Shown: positions 25,479 to 34,379 of the stretch, piece by piece
Layout of the letters: each line of letters starts with the position of its first letter
Numbering within the stretch: the stretch's first letter is position 1
Source of the DNA: Roseinatronobacter bogoriensis DSM 18756
GTDB taxonomy: Bacteria > Pseudomonadota > Alphaproteobacteria > Rhodobacterales > Rhodobacteraceae
Direction: 5' to 3'
NCBI RefSeq assembly: GCF_004366635.1
Contig: NZ_SORN01000001.1
Span: forward strand, 200,435-264,434
DNA: 64,000 bases
Notes under the pieces: model-generated
Told to the model about the DNA's origin: nothing
Databases searched by the model: none
The model's input: only the letters and a program-made list of their open reading frames with translations
Translations under genes and position numbers: made by a program

Positions 25479-26425
25479 TGCGCCTGCACATAGGCCGCGC
25501 AGCCTGACAGGGCCGCATAATCATCTTCGACAATCGCCACCGGAAAGCGCGCAACCAGATCCGAGAAGCGGCCCATATCGGTAAAGGCAGATTCAAACCC
25601 GAAGCGTTCCAGCCAGGGCGCAAAAGCGCGCGCCACGCCGCCGATGAAATAGACCCCCCCTGCGGGAAGTGTTATCAGCGCAAGATCCGCTGTGACCTGC
25701 GCCAGAAGCCGCACATAATGCCGCCCTGTTGCATGGGCCAGCGCATCGCCCGCCTCCATCGCGGCCATGATCTGTTCGGCATTCAGGGCTGTGCCGGAAT
25801 GTGCCTCTTGCGCGTGAAAGGCATAGAGCCGTTCCAGCCCGGAGCCGGACAGCACATCTTCGACTGAGGCAAACCCCCGCCTTTTGGTCAACCAGTCTGC
25901 CAGACGGTAATCTTCAGCCCCGTGCAATGGCAGATGGATATGCCCCGCCTCTGCCGGGGGGACGAAATGCCCTGCACCAGCGGCATAGACAGGGGCTGCA
26001 TTCACACCCGTTCCCAGCCCGATGACCAGTTTTGGCCCCTCTTCGGGCTGTCCTGCGCGCAGGCGGCGCAGATGTGTATCTGGCAAATGGGCCAAGGCGT
26101 GACCTTGTGCCTGCAAGTCATTGAGCAGCGCAATATGCCCGATCCCGGTGGCTTTTGCCATTGCGCCTGCATCCACCTGCCAGCCCAGATTGGTCATTTC
26201 CGCCTGTGTGCCCTGCACCCGCCCCGCAAGGGCGATGGCCGCGCGTTCGGGCCGGTTGCGATGCCGGTCAAGAAAGGCCTGCAACACAGCATCCAGCCCG
26301 GAAAATTCGGCATTCCTGAACCGCTCGGTCGAGGCCGCAACCAGTGTCCGCCCCCGCGCCAGCGCGACGCGGGTATTCGTTCCGCCAACATCGGCCACAA
26401 GAACCGGGCTGTCACGCTCTGTCAT
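25475..26425 (-). CDS. glk: glucokinase
   Basis: 316 residues, ROK-like/Glk family of the hexokinase superfamily. The phosphate-1 motif ADVGGTNTRVALARG is at residues 10-24, the substrate loop TNLGWQVDAGAMA near 80, the catalytic LLNDLQAQGHALA near 100, and the adenosine motif GLGTGVN near 137. It phosphorylates the glucose released by the alpha- and beta-glucosidases encoded alongside. It is the last gene of the leftward lacI-bgl-glk unit, 12 bp after the beta-glucosidase. Confidence 0.9.
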   Translation of the reverse strand: MTERDSPVLVADVGGTNTRVALARGRTLVAASTERFRNAEFSGLDAVLQAFLDRHRNRPERAAIALAGRVQGTQAEMTNLGWQVDAGAMAKATGIGHIALLNDLQAQGHALAHLPDTHLRRLRAGQPEEGPKLVIGLGTGVNAAPVYAAGAGHFVPPAEAGHIHLPLHGAEDYRLADWLTKRRGFASVEDVLSGSGLERLYAFHAQEAHSGTALNAEQIMAAMEAGDALAHATGRHYVRLLAQVTADLALITLPAGGVYFIGGVARAFAPWLERFGFESAFTDMGRFSDLVARFPVAIVEDDYAALSGCAAYVQAH

Positions 26426-26437
26426 CTATGATCTCTT

Positions 26438-27763
26438 TCAGTTCCGCGCCAAGGCTGCGCGCAGCGCGTGATACGATGCTTTCGGCTGGCGCTGCAAGGT
26501 TTCAAAATCGACATGAACAAGGCCAAAGCGTTTCTCATAGCCAAGCGACCATTCGTAATTATCCATCAAGGACCAGATAATATAGCCCTTCAGCGGCACG
26601 CCCTCTGTGATTGCGCGCCGTGCTTGGGCGATATGGCGGTTCAGATAGTCGATGCGGGCTGTGTCCGGCACTTGGGGCGTGTCGGGATTGGCCATGCCAT
26701 TCTCGGTGACATATAGCGGCAGATCGCCTGTGTAATTGTCCCGCGCGAAATGCAGGAAATGGTGCAGCCCTTCGGGGCATATTTCCCAGCCCATCTGGGT
26801 TTGGGGCAGATTGCCGATATGTTCGGACAGGTTGGGCCACGCGCCCGGAGCATGGGCGATGCGCTTGCAGGTGTAGTAATTCAGGCCAAGCCAGTCCAGC
26901 GGTTGGCGGATCAGGTCCATGTCATCTTGCCAGCCCTGCGGCATATGCGGGCCAAGCCCTTCCAGCACATCTTCGGGATAGGCACCCTTGAACATGGCCC
27001 CCAGAAACCAGCGATTGTAGATCCCGTCATAGCGCGCGGCGGCGGCGCGGTCCTCGGCGCTGTCGGTCAGGGGCAGGGTATATTCGAAATTGCACACCGC
27101 CCCCAGATTGGACATGTTCAGATCGCGCATCACCTGAATGGCGCGCCCATGCGCAAGGCCGATATGGTGCATGGCGCGGGCAGCCGCGCGAATGTCGCGC
27201 AGACCGGGCGCATGCTGGCCCATGAAATGCGACAACCAACCTACGCACCACGGCTCGTTTATCGGGGCGGCGGACCAGATGCGGTCGCCAAGGCGTTTGC
27301 ACAGAACCTGCGTGTAATCGGCGAACCAATCGGCAATATCGCGGTTGCGCCAGCCGCCAAGATCGGCCAGTGGCGAGGGGAGTTCCCAGTGATACAAGGT
27401 GAGTGCTGGTTTCAGCCCGCGTGCCAGCATACCGTCCACCAGCCGGTCATAGAAATCCAGCCCTTCGGCATTTACCGCCCCGCGCCCTTCGGGCATCACG
27501 CGCGCCCAGGACGTTGAAAAGCGGTAAATGTCGAGGCCAGCATCCGCGATCAGGTCCAGATCCTGCGCCCAGTGGCGGTAATGGTCACAGGCCCGCGCCC
27601 CATCTTCTGCGCGCACGACATTGCCCGGCGTAGCGGCAAAATCGTCCCAATGGGTGCGCCCGGCCTTGCCAAAGCCGTGCCCTTCGATCTGGTAAGACGA
27701 CGTGGCGGTGCCGAACAGGAAGTCCGCAGGAAAACCGGCGCGTGAGAAATCAAACCCGCTCAT
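26438..27763 (-). CDS. GH1 beta-glucosidase
   Basis: 441 residues, GH1 TIM barrel. FPADFLFGTATSSYQIEG is the N-terminal signature, APINEPW holds the acid/base glutamate near residue 166, and LYVTENGMA holds the nucleophile near residue 350. No signal peptide, so it acts on imported disaccharides. ATG 27763 was chosen because it overlaps the LacI stop by 4 bp (coupling) and gives the normal N-terminus; an in-frame reading to 27832 would extend into lacI. Position in an aglEFGAK locus suggests it widens the range of glucosides used. Confidence 0.9.
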   Translation of the reverse strand: MSGFDFSRAGFPADFLFGTATSSYQIEGHGFGKAGRTHWDDFAATPGNVVRAEDGARACDHYRHWAQDLDLIADAGLDIYRFSTSWARVMPEGRGAVNAEGLDFYDRLVDGMLARGLKPALTLYHWELPSPLADLGGWRNRDIADWFADYTQVLCKRLGDRIWSAAPINEPWCVGWLSHFMGQHAPGLRDIRAAARAMHHIGLAHGRAIQVMRDLNMSNLGAVCNFEYTLPLTDSAEDRAAAARYDGIYNRWFLGAMFKGAYPEDVLEGLGPHMPQGWQDDMDLIRQPLDWLGLNYYTCKRIAHAPGAWPNLSEHIGNLPQTQMGWEICPEGLHHFLHFARDNYTGDLPLYVTENGMANPDTPQVPDTARIDYLNRHIAQARRAITEGVPLKGYIIWSLMDNYEWSLGYEKRFGLVHVDFETLQRQPKASYHALRAALARN

Positions 27764-28791
27764 CGTGACGCCGGCCCTGTAGAGGCCCCCAGCACAAGCG
27801 AGGTCTCCATCAATTCTGTCAAAGGGCCGCATTCCGGGTCGGTCACCAGTTGCAGCAGCATTTTTGCTGCGCGCCGCCCCGCTTCGCGGACCGAGGATTG
27901 TGTGGCTGTGAACATCGGCACATCTCCGTCATTGGGTAGATAAGACAATTCGTCATCATGTGTCACAACCGATACGTCGCGCCCCAGTTTCAACCCAAGG
28001 TCAGATAATCCGCGCCGCAGTCCGTAGGCCACAATCATGGAAGAGGCAAGAAACGCGGTTGGCGGGTCCGGCAGTTGCATCATTTCCTGCGCTGCGCGGT
28101 ATCCGTAAGGTTCGGTCATTTCGGCCTGACGCATCAGAAATGGGTCGGGTTCGATGCCTGCGCCGCTCAGCGCTTCCAGATACCCTTTGCGGCGACGGCA
28201 GGCGAAATCCATTTCTTCCAGCCCGTTGACCAAGGCAATACGCCGATGGCCAAAGTCGATCAGGAATTGTGTGGCGCGATGAAAGGACCGGTGGTTGTTG
28301 ATATCCAGCCAGGAATAGGGCGCAGTCACATTGCTGGTGCGCCCATGCAGCAAGAACGGAATATCCAGCCCCGCCAGCATTTCGACACGCGGATCATGGA
28401 CGAGGGGGCCATGCACCATGACCCCGTCAACCGCCCCACGCGCGATCAGGTCGCTATAGGCGCTGGCCTCATCTGCATCGGCGACGACACGCAGGATCAT
28501 TTCATACCCGGCGCGCGAATACACCTCGCCCGCGCCAGCAATGAAATCGGCAAAGATCGGGTTCACGATTTCATGGCTGGTCGAGACGGGGATCACATGG
28601 CCGATTGCCTGCGCGCGCCCTGTCGCAAGGCTTTTGGCGCGGGTGTTGGGGTGGTAATTGGCCTTGGTCGCCGCCGCGCGCACCCTTTCGCGCGTAGCGG
28701 CGTTGACTTCGGGAAACCCATTCAGCGCGCGGCTGACTGTCGTAGGTGACAGACCCAGCGAGGCCGCAAGCTGCTTTAGTGTTACGCCCAT
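27760..28791 (-). CDS. aglR: LacI-family transcriptional regulator, probable AglR
   Basis: 343 residues. The N-terminal helix-turn-helix and hinge read VTLKQLAASLGLSPTTVSRALNG; the rest is a periplasmic-binding-protein-like sensor domain. It is divergent from aglE with a 271-bp spacer and is the first gene of the lacI-bgl-glk unit. By analogy with AglR of rhizobia it represses the alpha-glucoside operon until an inducing sugar binds; the ligand here is inferred from neighbours only. Confidence 0.87.
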   Translation of the reverse strand: MGVTLKQLAASLGLSPTTVSRALNGFPEVNAATRERVRAAATKANYHPNTRAKSLATGRAQAIGHVIPVSTSHEIVNPIFADFIAGAGEVYSRAGYEMILRVVADADEASAYSDLIARGAVDGVMVHGPLVHDPRVEMLAGLDIPFLLHGRTSNVTAPYSWLDINNHRSFHRATQFLIDFGHRRIALVNGLEEMDFACRRRKGYLEALSGAGIEPDPFLMRQAEMTEPYGYRAAQEMMQLPDPPTAFLASSMIVAYGLRRGLSDLGLKLGRDVSVVTHDDELSYLPNDGDVPMFTATQSSVREAGRRAAKMLLQLVTDPECGPLTELMETSLVLGASTGPASR

Positions 28792-28926
28792 GATTTAGCC
28801 AAACCGTGTTGAATCATGCCGTTACTCTACGGAAATTTCCTCTGGTGAAAAGGGGGTATCTTGAAGGTATAATTTTCTGCACCTGCGAAAAGCCCAATAA
28901 ATACTGCTGGTTTTCAAGAAAATCAT

Positions 28927-29013
28927 TTGACAGAGAGTTTTGCTTCCGCCAACGTGCCGCTATCCAAAGCGGTTTGGGGATACGATTCCAAACTGCTGGG
29001 ATGCTGATCAGCA
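28927..29013 (+). promoter_or_regulatory. aglR-aglE divergent control region with palindromes
   Basis: The AT-richer spacer holds TTGACA (28927-28932, candidate -35, no clear -10), the inverted repeat CCAAA-gcgg-TTTGG (28964-28977) with the central AAAGCGGTTT look of LacI-family operators, and a perfect 12-bp palindrome TGCTGATCAGCA (29002-29013). Either palindrome could be the AglR operator. GGGAGG (29051-29056) is the aglE ribosome binding site. Confidence 0.4.
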
Positions 29014-29062
29014 CGCGCATAAAAATTGTGCAAAACAACGAGTCAACCTTGGGAGGATGACA

Positions 29063-30415
29063 ATGAAATCCAGATTTTACGCGAGCGCCGCAGTGCTGGC
29101 GCTTGTTGCATCGGGCGCGACTGCGCAAGACCTGATATTCGCGCCGGGTGAGGGGGCTTTCACTTGGGACAGCTATAACGCCTTTGCCGAATCCGTCGAT
29201 CTATCAGGCCAAACAATCGAGATCACCGGGCCTTGGACGGGCAATGAGCGTGAAAAAGTTGACAATGTCCTCGCCTATTTTGAGGCGGCGACCGGGGCCA
29301 CAGTCAACTATTCGGGCTCTGACAGCTTTGAGCAGGACATCGTCATCTCTACCCGTGCGGGCAGTGCGCCCAACCTCGCGGTATTCCCGCAGCCGGGGCT
29401 TGCCGCAGATATGGCCGCGCAGGGCCTGCTGACGCCGCTTGCCGAAGGGACAGCCGATTTCGTGCGCGAGAATTATGCCGCCGGGCAAAGCTGGGTTGAT
29501 CTGGGCACTTATGCTGACCCGGATGGTAATGACCAGCTTTACGGGCTGTTCTACCGTGTCGATCTGAAATCGCTGGTCTGGTATTCGCCAGATGCCTTTG
29601 ACGAAATGGGCTATGACATACCCGAGACGATGGAAGAGCTGAAGGCGCTGACCGAACAGATCGTCGAAGACGGTGGCACGCCATGGTGCATTGGTCTGGG
29701 GTCCGGCGCAGCAACCGGCTGGCCAGCGACAGACTGGGTCGAAGACATGATGCTGCGCCTGCATGAGCCAGAGGTCTATGACGATTGGGTGACCAACGAC
29801 TTGCCCTTTGACGACCCGGCCGTGATTGAGGCCATCGACGCATTTGGTTGGTTTGTGCGCAATGATGATTTCGTCCAGGGCGGCGCAGAGGCTGCGGCGA
29901 CGACCGATTTCCGCGACAGTCCGGCAGGGCTGTTCCAGATTCCGCCTTCCTGCTACATGCATCGTCAGGCGTCCTTCATTCCGGCGTTCTTCCCCGAAGG
30001 AACAGAAGTTGGTCAAGATGTCGATTTCTTCTATTTCCCGGCCTTTGAGGAGCGTGATCTGGGGCGTCCGGTTCTGGGCGCGGGCACTTTGTTTGCCATC
30101 ACCAACCCCTCTGAGGGCGCTGAGGCGATGATCGAATTCCTCAAGCTGCCTATCGCGCATGAGTTGTGGATGGCGCAGGCCGGGTTCCTGACCGCACATG
30201 CGGGCGTGAATCTTGAAACCTATGCAAGCGATTCCGAGCGCGCGCAGGGCGAGATTCTGGCCGATGCGACAACTTTCCGCTTCGACGCCTCTGACCTGAT
30301 GCCGGGCGAGATCGGCGCGGGCGCGTTCTGGACCGGTATGGTTGATTTCGTGACCGGCGCCGATGCCGACGATGTGGCCCGCGCGATCCAGTCGCGTTGG
30401 GATGCGATGCGCTAA
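29063..30415 (+). CDS. aglE: alpha-glucoside ABC transporter substrate-binding protein
   Basis: 450 residues. Sec signal peptide (cleavage after ATA-Q near residue 22) followed by a family 1 extracellular solute-binding fold (ITGPWTGNEREKVDNVLAYFEAATGATV; NLAVFPQPGLAADMA). It captures alpha-glucosides such as sucrose, maltose or trehalose in the periplasm. ATG 29063 was preferred to ATG 29057, which directly abuts the GGGAGG site. It is the first gene of aglEFGAK, and a terminator-like hairpin separates it from aglF. Confidence 0.9.
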   Translation: MKSRFYASAAVLALVASGATAQDLIFAPGEGAFTWDSYNAFAESVDLSGQTIEITGPWTGNEREKVDNVLAYFEAATGATVNYSGSDSFEQDIVISTRAGSAPNLAVFPQPGLAADMAAQGLLTPLAEGTADFVRENYAAGQSWVDLGTYADPDGNDQLYGLFYRVDLKSLVWYSPDAFDEMGYDIPETMEELKALTEQIVEDGGTPWCIGLGSGAATGWPATDWVEDMMLRLHEPEVYDDWVTNDLPFDDPAVIEAIDAFGWFVRNDDFVQGGAEAAATTDFRDSPAGLFQIPPSCYMHRQASFIPAFFPEGTEVGQDVDFFYFPAFEERDLGRPVLGAGTLFAITNPSEGAEAMIEFLKLPIAHELWMAQAGFLTAHAGVNLETYASDSERAQGEILADATTFRFDASDLMPGEIGAGAFWTGMVDFVTGADADDVARAIQSRWDAMR

Positions 30416-30431
30416 GGCAAACCGTATCCGG

Positions 30432-30463
30432 GACGGGGCCACGAAACGGTGGCCCCGTCTTTT
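30432..30463 (+). terminator. intra-operon terminator/attenuator between aglE and aglF
   Basis: An 11-bp perfect stem GACGGGGCCAC (30432-30442) and GTGGCCCCGTC (30449-30459) with loop GAAACG, followed by TTTT. Located 16 bp after the aglE stop and 90 bp before aglF. A strong stem with a short U-tract fits partial termination or 3'-end protection that would keep the binding protein transcript more abundant than the membrane subunits. Confidence 0.75.
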
Positions 30464-30552
30464 GCAAAGCTAGTTCCAATATCTGGACCGCGCGCCGGAG
30501 CATGATCGCTGCCAGATATGGTGGTGTTTGATAGCCCGCAGGGAGGGGAAGA

Positions 30553-31530
30553 ATGTCACCAGTCTTTCAGGGGATGCTGACCATTATCATTGGTGTCGGG
30601 GGCTGTGTCGGGTATTTTTATTTCTCGAACATGCTGCTCGACAAGGTGATCTTCCCGGCCAAGGGGCCGAATACCGGGCGCAATATCAACCGTGCCAATC
30701 AGGTGCGCCCGTGGCTGTTTCTGTTCCCGGCCATGTTCGCGCTGGGTTTGTATCTGGCCTATCCGGTGGTCGGGTCTTTCTGGCGGTCCCTGTTTGACCG
30801 GTCAGGTGCAAATTTCATCGGACTGGGCAATTACATCGACCTGTTCAGCGAGGGGACTTTTCGCACTGCGGTCATTAACAACCTGCTGTGGGTGCTGTTC
30901 GTGCCGGCGATGGCAACCTTTCTGGGGCTTCTGGTGGCGCAGCTGACTGACCGGCTAAGCTGGGGCAATATCGCCAAATCCCTGATCTTCATGCCAATGG
31001 CCATTTCCTTCGTGGGCGCATCGCTGATCTGGAAATTTGTCTATTCGGCCAATCCCGATATCGGCATCATCAACTCGATCCGTGATGCGATGGGTCTGGC
31101 GGTTCTGGACCCGCTGCAAGTGCGGTTCTGGAACAACTTTTTCCTGATGTTCATTTTGGTCTGGATTCAGACAGGCTTTGCAATGGTGATCCTGTCTGCC
31201 GCCCTGCGCGGCATTCCCGAAGAGACCATCGAGGCCGCGATTATTGACGGGGCAAACCCGTTTCAGGTGTTTTTCAAGATCAAAGTGCCGCAGATCATGG
31301 GCACGATCGTTGTTGTCTGGACCACGATCACCATTCTTGTGCTGAAGGTGTTTGACATCGTTTACACCATGACAGGCGGCAATTTCGGCACGCATATCCT
31401 GCCCAGCTACATGATGACCTACATGTTCCGCGATGACGGGCGCGCCACGGCTGTGGCCTTCGTGATCATGCTTCTGGTGCTGCCGGTCATGATCTGGAAC
31501 ATCCGCCAAGCGCGCAATGAAATGCGCTGA
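30553..31530 (+). CDS. aglF: alpha-glucoside ABC transporter permease AglF
   Basis: 325 residues, MalF-like permease with about seven transmembrane helices: an N-terminal pair (5-30 and 55-75) and the core after residue 100. The EAA loop EETIEAAIIDGANPFQVFFKIKVP contacts the ATPase AglK (key residues EAA...G). GGGAGGGGAAG precedes the ATG. It precedes aglG by 14 bp. Confidence 0.9.
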   Translation: MSPVFQGMLTIIIGVGGCVGYFYFSNMLLDKVIFPAKGPNTGRNINRANQVRPWLFLFPAMFALGLYLAYPVVGSFWRSLFDRSGANFIGLGNYIDLFSEGTFRTAVINNLLWVLFVPAMATFLGLLVAQLTDRLSWGNIAKSLIFMPMAISFVGASLIWKFVYSANPDIGIINSIRDAMGLAVLDPLQVRFWNNFFLMFILVWIQTGFAMVILSAALRGIPEETIEAAIIDGANPFQVFFKIKVPQIMGTIVVVWTTITILVLKVFDIVYTMTGGNFGTHILPSYMMTYMFRDDGRATAVAFVIMLLVLPVMIWNIRQARNEMR

Positions 31531-31544
31531 GGGAGGGGCGAGAT

Positions 31545-32696
31545 ATGGACAATATCGCGGGACAAAATCAGGGCAGCAAACTTGCGGTCAATATTACAGT
31601 CATCATTCTGGTGCTGCTATGGCTGTTGCCGACAATCGGGTTGTTCGTGTCGTCCTTTCGTGACCGGGACCAGATTTCCAATTCTGGCTGGTGGCAAGCC
31701 CCTCTGGCGGTTGATCTGAATTTCCGGACCCGTGTGGCCGCCGACAACCCGCGCGAGGAAGGCGGCAGTTTCATTCTGGAAGGCAACGTGTTTGCCGACC
31801 CGGCCCTTGCCAGCAGTTTTCCCGATGCGACGGGCACGGTTTCCGCTTATGGAACCCGCGCTGTTGCCCCGGGCGAGTTTGCTGCGGGCGAGGTGTCGGA
31901 CCTGCGCGCGGGGGGAACTGCGGTCGTCAATAGCGATGGCAGTTACCGGATCGAGACACCCGAGGCGCTGGACAGGGGGCCGACAATCTATTTCGAGGCC
32001 CGCACACCGCCGAAATTCACATTGGCCAATTACCGGACCGTGCTGTTTGCCGATGGGATGGATCGTGCATTTATCAACACACTGACAGTGACCATTCCCG
32101 CCACGATCATCCCGATCCTGATCGCGGCATTCGCGGCCTATGCGCTGGCCTGGATGGACTTTCCCGGCAGGGGGCTGCTGATTGCCGCTGTGGTGGGGCT
32201 GCTGGTCGTGCCGTTGCAACTGGCGCTGGTGCCGCTGTTGTCGCTGCATACGCATATTGGCATCGGGCAAAGTTTCCTTGGCATATGGCTTGCGCATACC
32301 GGGTTCGGGTTGCCGCTGGCGGTGTATCTGTTGCGAAACTACATGGTCGGGCTGCCGCGCGACATTATTGAATCGGCCAAGGTCGATGGCGCGACGGATT
32401 TCCAGATATTCGTGCGCATCATCCTGCCGCTAAGTTTTCCGGCACTTGCCTCTTTTGCCATCTTCCAGTTCCTGTGGACATGGAATGATCTGCTGGTGGC
32501 AAAAGTCTTCTTGCCATCCGGCTCGGATTCTCAGGTCATGACGGTGAAGATTGCCGATGACCTGTTGGGCTCTCGCGGGGGGGATTGGGGCATTCTGGCC
32601 ACTGCGGCCTTTGTCTCGATCGCGGTGCCGCTGGTCGTCTTCTTCACAATGCAACGCTATCTGGTGCGCGGTCTGCTGGCCGGCTCCGTCAAGTAA
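31545..32696 (+). CDS. aglG: alpha-glucoside ABC transporter permease AglG
   Basis: 383 residues, MalG-like. After the first helix (18-38) an unusually long extracytoplasmic segment of about 110 residues, rich in Gly, Ala and beta-type sequence (about 45-155), precedes the remaining five helices. This insertion is also known from AglG of rhizobia. The EAA loop IIESAKVDGATDFQIFVRIILP lies near residue 270. It forms the channel with AglF. Confidence 0.9.
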   Translation: MDNIAGQNQGSKLAVNITVIILVLLWLLPTIGLFVSSFRDRDQISNSGWWQAPLAVDLNFRTRVAADNPREEGGSFILEGNVFADPALASSFPDATGTVSAYGTRAVAPGEFAAGEVSDLRAGGTAVVNSDGSYRIETPEALDRGPTIYFEARTPPKFTLANYRTVLFADGMDRAFINTLTVTIPATIIPILIAAFAAYALAWMDFPGRGLLIAAVVGLLVVPLQLALVPLLSLHTHIGIGQSFLGIWLAHTGFGLPLAVYLLRNYMVGLPRDIIESAKVDGATDFQIFVRIILPLSFPALASFAIFQFLWTWNDLLVAKVFLPSGSDSQVMTVKIADDLLGSRGGDWGILATAAFVSIAVPLVVFFTMQRYLVRGLLAGSVK

Positions 32697-32707
32697 GGAC
32701 AAATAAC

Positions 32708-34360
32708 GTGACTGCACAAACCCTGTTGCAGCCCGAAAACGGGCTGGAGCTTTACCCCGACTGGTGGCGCGGCGCAGTGATCTATCAGATCTACCCGCGC
32801 AGCTTTCAGGACAGCAATGGCGATGGTATCGGCGATTTGCGCGGTATCATGGAACGGCTGCCCTATATCGCCAGCCTTGGCGTCGATGTCATCTGGATCA
32901 GCCCTTTCTTCACCTCTCCGATGAAGGATTTCGGATATGATGTGTCGGATTATTGCGATGTAGATCCGATGTTCGGCACCTTGTCGGATTTCGACGCGCT
33001 GGTGGCAACGGCCCATCGGCTTGGCATCAAGGTGTTGATTGATCTGGTCCTCTCGCATTCCTCGGACCAGCATCCGTGGTTCAAGGAAAGCCGTTCCAGC
33101 CGCGACAACCCCAAATCCAACTGGTATGTCTGGGCCGATGCTAAACCCGATGGAACGCCGCCGAATAACTGGTTGTCCATCTTTGGTGGATCGGCTTGGG
33201 CGTGGGATGCAACGCGCCTGCAATATTACCTGCACAATTTCCTTTCGTCGCAGCCGGACCTGAATTTCCATGAACCCGCTGTGCAGGAAGAATTGCTGGA
33301 TATCGCGCGTTTCTGGCTGGAACGCGGGGTCAACGGTTTTCGTCTGGATACGATCAATTTCTATGTCCATGACTATGACCTGCGCGACAACCCGCCCCTG
33401 CCACCAGAGCGGCGCAATGCCTCTATCGCGCCTGCGGTGAACCCGTATAACCATCAGGAACATCTCTACGACAAGAACCGCCCTGAAAATTTGGAATTCC
33501 TGCGCCGGTTCCGCGCGGTGTTGGATACTTATGATGCTGCTGCGGTTGGTGAAGTGGGCGATGCGCAGCGCGGGCTGGAGATTTTGGGCGAATACACATC
33601 TGGCGGCGACAAGGTTCAGATGTGTTATGCGTTCGAGTTTTTGTCCCCGGATGCACCCTCGGCCGCCCGGTTTGCGGCGGTGTTGCGCCATGCCGACCAT
33701 GTCGCCCCGGAAGGCTGGGCGTGCTGGGCGTTTTCCAACCATGACGTGATGCGCCATATTTCACGCTGGAACCTGACCCCGGCCGCAGCGCGGGCCTATG
33801 CCACATTGATGATGTGTCTGCGCGGCTCCGTCTGCCTTTATCAGGGCGAGGAATTGGGCCTGCAAGAAGCGGAATTGCACTTCGATGACTTGCAAGACCC
33901 CTATGGCATTCAGTTCTGGCCGGAATACAAGGGCCGCGACGGGTGCCGCACGCCCATGGTCTGGGTTGCAGACAACCAGAATGGTGGCTTTTCCGGCGGC
34001 AAGCCGTGGTTGCCTGTCGCGCGCGAGCATCTGGGTCTGGCCGTAGATGCACAGGAACGCGCGCCAGATGCGCTGTTGCATCACTACCGCCGCGCGATTG
34101 CCTTTCGCCACGCGCATCGCGCGCTGTCGCGCGGCACGATGCGCAATCTGCATGTCTCGGGTGAGGTGCTGTCTTTCTTCCGCGAGGAGGCGGGCGAAGA
34201 ACTGTTCTGTGCCTTCAACCTGAGCCATGACCCTGCAACCCTGTATTTGCCCGAGGGCAACTGGGTCCCCGTCGGGCAGGAACTGAACAGCTCTGGCGCG
34301 GGAGAGGACGGGCTGGTGCATCTTGGACCTTGGCAACCCTGTCTGGTCGTCAGAAGATAA
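32708..34360 (+). CDS. aglA: GH13 alpha-glucosidase AglA
   Basis: 550 residues from a GTG start at 32708, preceded by AAGGA. GH13 motifs are in order: DVIWISPFF, LVLSHSSDQHPWF (region I variant), GFRLDTINFY with the nucleophile Asp, AVGEVGD with the acid/base Glu, and FSNHDVMR with the transition-state Asp. No signal peptide, so it hydrolyses imported alpha-glucosides in the cytoplasm. A TTG/ATG-like extension to 32585 lies inside aglG and is rejected. Confidence 0.9.
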   Translation: MTAQTLLQPENGLELYPDWWRGAVIYQIYPRSFQDSNGDGIGDLRGIMERLPYIASLGVDVIWISPFFTSPMKDFGYDVSDYCDVDPMFGTLSDFDALVATAHRLGIKVLIDLVLSHSSDQHPWFKESRSSRDNPKSNWYVWADAKPDGTPPNNWLSIFGGSAWAWDATRLQYYLHNFLSSQPDLNFHEPAVQEELLDIARFWLERGVNGFRLDTINFYVHDYDLRDNPPLPPERRNASIAPAVNPYNHQEHLYDKNRPENLEFLRRFRAVLDTYDAAAVGEVGDAQRGLEILGEYTSGGDKVQMCYAFEFLSPDAPSAARFAAVLRHADHVAPEGWACWAFSNHDVMRHISRWNLTPAAARAYATLMMCLRGSVCLYQGEELGLQEAELHFDDLQDPYGIQFWPEYKGRDGCRTPMVWVADNQNGGFSGGKPWLPVAREHLGLAVDAQERAPDALLHHYRRAIAFRHAHRALSRGTMRNLHVSGEVLSFFREEAGEELFCAFNLSHDPATLYLPEGNWVPVGQELNSSGAGEDGLVHLGPWQPCLVVRR

Positions 34361-34379
34361 CAAGGGAGGAGGAGACATC

